A DNA stretch of 64,000 nt from Pseudomonadota bacterium. Lineage in GTDB: Bacteria; Pseudomonadota; Alphaproteobacteria; Rhizobiales; Hyphomicrobiaceae. Shown piece by piece: positions 60,928 through 64,000 of this stretch. Numbering within the stretch: position 1 is the first letter of the stretch; each line of letters starts with the position of its first letter. The notes below the pieces were generated by a model. The model was given only the letters and a program-made list of their open reading frames with translations. It did no database searches and had not been told where the DNA came from. The DNA lies in assembly GCA_023423275.1 (NCBI GenBank), contig JAFAFW010000023.1, forward strand, positions 1 to 64,000. Reading direction: 5' to 3'. A program made the position numbers and the translations under genes.

Positions 60928-62244
60928 TCACTTGCCGAGCATCGGCAACCAGAGGGCAGTCCACGGGATGAAATAGACCATAACGGCTGTCAAAATCTGG
61001 CAGGCGATGAACGGCAAGACACCAACGTACATCTCTTGTGTTTTGAAGTTTTTCGGTGCGATGCCGCGAAGATAGAAGATCGCGGGCGCCATGGGCGGCG
61101 TCAGGTAGGAGGTCTGGATCATGATAACGACCAGCACCGCGAACCATAGCGGATCGATTCCCGCCGGCGCCAGGAACGGCATGAACAGCGGGATGCAGAT
61201 CAGCACCACCGAAACCCAGTCGAGCAGGGCGCCGAGGATGAACACGATGCCGAGGAACAGCATCAGTAGCCCGGTACTACCGAGCTGAAGCGCTGTCACA
61301 ATCTCCTGCACAAGCTGCGCGCCGCCTTGCAGGCGGAAAATGCTGGTGAACATCGTACCGCCGGTGACGATCAAGAGGATCATGGCGGAGATCAAAATCG
61401 TCTTGATCGTCGCCTGCCAGAGCCCTTTCCATGTGAAGTCGCGGTAGATGATGTTCAGGATCACCGCTCCGACTGCCCCGACGGCGGCGGCTTCAGTCAC
61501 GGCCGCGATGCCTGCCAGAATGGAACCGATGACAGCCGTCACCAGAAGCAACGGCGGGAAGATCGCCTGGGCCGAAAATATCAATTTCTGGCCCAACGGC
61601 ATGGCAAGTTCATCTTGCGGTGTGCGCGGTGCACCTGCGGGGAAGATCAGCGCGTAAATGATGATCCAACTGAAGAACAGCCCGACCATGAATAAGCCAG
61701 GGATGAGGACTGCGGCGAACAAATCGCCGACGGAGATCTGAGCCACGGAGGCATAGATTACGACGACAATCGAGGGTGGGATCATCGTCCCCAACGACCC
61801 CCCCGCCGTGATCACCCCGGAGGTGAGGCTGCGCGCGTAGCCGGCTTTCACCATGGGAGGAATAGCCAGAAGACCGACCATGACCTCCACGGCGCCGACA
61901 ACACCGGTCCCGGCTGCAAAGAGGGTGCACATGGCCATCGTTGCCAGTCCCAGCCCGCCAGGGAACCGCCCGACCCATAATTTCATCGCCTCGAACACAC
62001 GGCGTCCCATTCCGGAATGTTCGAGAACGGCCCCCATGAATATGAAGAGCGGTACGGCTGCGAGCGCATAATTCGAGGCGACGTTGCCGACAAACCGGAA
62101 CAATTGCAAACCGGCGCGATCGCCGAATATCGGTATTGCGAAAGCAACGGCCGTGACGATCAGGCTGAACGAGATCGGGATGCCGGCGAATATCAGGATG
62201 AAGGCTGCCGGAAACATCCAGGCAGCAAGCGGCAGGCTTTCCAT
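60928..62244 (-). CDS. TRAP transporter large permease (DctM family)
   Basis: 438 residues and about 12 helices. VPLFIFMGAVLEHSGMGRRVFEAMKLWVG, ITAGGSLGTMIPPSIVVVIYA and VIMIQTSYLTPPMAPAIFYLRG are the family motifs. It begins 13 bases after the small permease gene. It imports the solute feeding the downstream enzymes. Confidence 0.93.
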   Translation of the reverse strand: MESLPLAAWMFPAAFILIFAGIPISFSLIVTAVAFAIPIFGDRAGLQLFRFVGNVASNYALAAVPLFIFMGAVLEHSGMGRRVFEAMKLWVGRFPGGLGLATMAMCTLFAAGTGVVGAVEVMVGLLAIPPMVKAGYARSLTSGVITAGGSLGTMIPPSIVVVIYASVAQISVGDLFAAVLIPGLFMVGLFFSWIIIYALIFPAGAPRTPQDELAMPLGQKLIFSAQAIFPPLLLVTAVIGSILAGIAAVTEAAAVGAVGAVILNIIYRDFTWKGLWQATIKTILISAMILLIVTGGTMFTSIFRLQGGAQLVQEIVTALQLGSTGLLMLFLGIVFILGALLDWVSVVLICIPLFMPFLAPAGIDPLWFAVLVVIMIQTSYLTPPMAPAIFYLRGIAPKNFKTQEMYVGVLPFIACQILTAVMVYFIPWTALWLPMLGK

Positions 62245-62257
62245 CAGGACAGGTCCA

Positions 62258-62758
62258 TCAATGTGCAGGTTCTTCGGTGTCCGGACCGGTCAGAATTCGG
62301 CCGAGAACCTGAAGCCAAAGCGCCGTCAATCCGATCGCGAGGACCGTCTGGAAGGGCCAGATCTTGGGTTGCCACGGACTAACCTGCTCAATCTCGCCCG
62401 TGACCCAGGAACTCCAGGCCTGTCCCCAGCCCGCGTAACAGATCAGCCCGAGCGCCGGCAGCACGAGGAATGTGAACGTCACGATCTCGATGATGCGCTT
62501 CACGCGCGGACTGAAATACTGGGACAGGATATCGACGGCCACATGCTGGTTGCGATGCAATCCGAGCGCGCAGGCCAGAATGAAGGCTGCACCGTTCAGC
62601 ATGTAGGCGACGTCGTAGGCCCAAACGGTAGGGGCGTGCAGGAGGTAGCGCGACAGCACCTCGATCATCGTCACGACGATGAGGCCGAGGGCTGCCAGCG
62701 CTGCAGCTACGCCGCATACTTCGGATATGCGCACGAAGGCGCGTGTCAGTGACCTCAT
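62258..62758 (-). CDS. TRAP transporter small permease (DctQ family)
   Basis: 166 residues from the ATG at 62758; the frame runs to 62884 across the binding-protein gene, which makes the longer form unlikely. Four hydrophobic helices, with VTMIEVLSRYLLHAPTVWAYDVAYML and LGLHRNQHVAVDILSQYFSPR as DctQ signatures. Confidence 0.88.
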   Translation of the reverse strand: MRSLTRAFVRISEVCGVAAALAALGLIVVTMIEVLSRYLLHAPTVWAYDVAYMLNGAAFILACALGLHRNQHVAVDILSQYFSPRVKRIIEIVTFTFLVLPALGLICYAGWGQAWSSWVTGEIEQVSPWQPKIWPFQTVLAIGLTALWLQVLGRILTGPDTEEPAH

Positions 62759-62802
62759 CGTACTGCAGCGCCCTTCCTGACTGTCAGATCCCGGAAACGC
62801 AA

Positions 62803-63885
62803 TCAATCGACCGTGCGATAGGACGCGTTTTCGAGCCAGTTGTCGTAGAACGCATAGTAGGAGTCGGAAATCCGCTTCATCCACGGATTACCCTTGGCTT
62901 CCTGCTCGGCGGTCCGCTTCTTGGCCCATTCTCGTCCCGCCTCGCGGATGTCCTTGATGAGTGAAGGATCGCACTGAATGACCTCGGCCTTGCCTGTGCG
63001 GATCTTCTTCATCGCCTCGACATCGTCCATCGTCCAGCTGATCAGGGTATCGAGCGTTGCCACCTTGGCGGCATTCTGGATCTGCAACTTCAGCTCTTCC
63101 GGTAGCGGATCCCACTTCGCAATCGGGACGATGAACTCGAACATGAAGGCGTTCGTATGCGGCCCGGGTACAATGATGTAGGGGGCGGCGTTCTGCAGGC
63201 CGGTCTTGAGATTTTCTGCCGGACCGGACCATTCGACGACGTCAACGCCGCGACGCTCGAGCATCGTGTAGACTTCGGAGCCCGCAACCGTTGTTGCTGC
63301 AGCGCCGAAATACTCGTTGAGGATCTGCGCCCAGGCGCCCGACGCGCGGAATTTCACGCCTTTCAGATCTGCGGCCGTTTTGATCGGCTTATGGGAATGC
63401 CAGATTTCTGCAGGGCCGATACTGCAGGGGATGGAATGCATTTTCATTGTTTCGCGGCGATGCTGCGCGAGCAGATCGGCGCCGCCGCCTGCGTACAGCC
63501 AATGCATCAACATTTCAGGCGGCATGCCGCCTGGATGGCCGCCATAGAATGAATTCGCCGGATCGCGGTTGACGATATAAAGCGGCGTCAATTGCGCGGC
63601 GTCGGCAAGGCCGTCCTCGACAGCCTTATAGGCTTCGAGCGGAGGCGCGATCACGCCGCCGGGAAACACCTGCAGTTCGAGTTTGCCCAGGGTTATCTCT
63701 TTGATTCGCTTCACGAACGGCACGATTGTGTGGGTGTAGAACATGGACGTTTCGCCGGAAAAGTGATTGACGCGCCAGCGGATCGTCTGTTGTGCGGAAG
63801 CTGGTGAAGACGCATTGATGGTCGATGCTGCAACGGCGGCGGTTCCGACGCCAAGGCCCTGCAGAAATTTGCGACGGTTATCCAT
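62803..63885 (-). CDS. TRAP transporter substrate-binding protein (DctP family)
   Basis: 360 residues from the ATG at 63885. MDNRRKFLQGLGVGTAAVAAST is a Tat-like signal. The mature domain has LKGVKFRASGAWAQILNEYFGAA with the conserved Arg, SEVYTMLERRGVDVVEWSGPAENL and MHWLYAGGGADLLAQH, similar to binding proteins for keto acids and amino-acid-like solutes. First gene of the operon 53312-63885. Confidence 0.92.
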   Translation of the reverse strand: MDNRRKFLQGLGVGTAAVAASTINASSPASAQQTIRWRVNHFSGETSMFYTHTIVPFVKRIKEITLGKLELQVFPGGVIAPPLEAYKAVEDGLADAAQLTPLYIVNRDPANSFYGGHPGGMPPEMLMHWLYAGGGADLLAQHRRETMKMHSIPCSIGPAEIWHSHKPIKTAADLKGVKFRASGAWAQILNEYFGAAATTVAGSEVYTMLERRGVDVVEWSGPAENLKTGLQNAAPYIIVPGPHTNAFMFEFIVPIAKWDPLPEELKLQIQNAAKVATLDTLISWTMDDVEAMKKIRTGKAEVIQCDPSLIKDIREAGREWAKKRTAEQEAKGNPWMKRISDSYYAFYDNWLENASYRTVD

Positions 63886-64000
63886 TTTGTTTTCTGTCTC
63901 CAAGCGCAGTTTTTATGAAGCCATCTTGCTTGCCGGAATGGTACCCTCGCTAATATCATCGAACGATTATGTTCCTCCGGTCAATATCAGCATTTAAGCG

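Noticed and set aside
1..64000. tRNA or rRNA genes, CRISPR arrays, insertion sequences, integrases, phage genes
   Set aside because: Looked for through typical motifs and repeats; none were seen. A dedicated tRNA scan was not possible.

Overview
The window reads as a chromosomal segment of a GC-rich alphaproteobacterium, most likely of the Hyphomicrobiales. The evidence is the high-GC coding bias, the density of TRAP, NitT/TauT, Bug/TctC and peptide-type uptake systems, Tat-type N-termini on several binding proteins, and an Irr-box-like site ahead of bacterioferritin. I see no rRNA, tRNA, CRISPR array, insertion sequence or prophage gene. Coding density is high and most genes sit in tight operons with ATGA overlaps.

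Layout: (1) 1-8409, the tail of a 3-hydroxyisobutyrate-dehydrogenase-type gene, a DUF3604/PHP-like hydrolase, and a polyamine-type ABC importer operon with a class I glutamine-amidotransferase-like protein inside it. (2) 8761-12733 (minus strand), a FecI-FecR-TonB receptor surface-signalling module with an iron-box-like site upstream, then a solitary BamA-type gene. (3) 15640-25142, a probable aromatic meta-cleavage region: extradiol dioxygenase, CMD-family protein, NitT/TauT ABC importer, and a divergent set of fumarylacetoacetate-hydrolase-family enzyme, GntR regulator, core MetE-like methyltransferase, NodB-type deacetylase and FMN reductase. Two perfect palindromes lie in the divergent promoter region. 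(4) 24465-33177, a GntR regulator followed by a CoA-dependent acid catabolic operon (FAD oxidoreductase, enoyl-CoA hydratase, CoA-transferase, TRAP transporter, acyl-CoA dehydrogenase). (5) 33228-45639, ABC-F protein, tartrate/malate-type dehydrogenase, a Dpp-like importer lacking a binding protein with a uronate-dehydrogenase-like enzyme, a serine beta-lactamase-like pair, DinB, a ModA-like protein without signal peptide and an LldD-like flavoenzyme. (6) 45946-50042, a Bug-family binding protein, LysR/epimerase divergent pair and small proteins. (7) 50120-53028, an iron-storage cluster: exported protein, bacterioferritin, Bfd-like ferredoxin and an Rrf2-family regulator that has lost the usual cluster cysteines.

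(8) 53312-63885 (minus strand) is the most interesting part: eleven co-directional genes encoding a TRAP importer, RidA, D-amino-acid dehydrogenase, PaaI-type thioesterase, an M19 dipeptidase-like protein without the usual HxD pair, an Ldh2/DpkA-type reductase, a SABATH-type carboxyl methyltransferase, and two translationally coupled proteins of unknown function. Together they suggest import and imine-centred processing of a D-amino acid or related small amino compound, with a carboxyl-methylation step that I cannot match to a described pathway. Function assignments come from motif recognition in the translated sequence; no database search was run.
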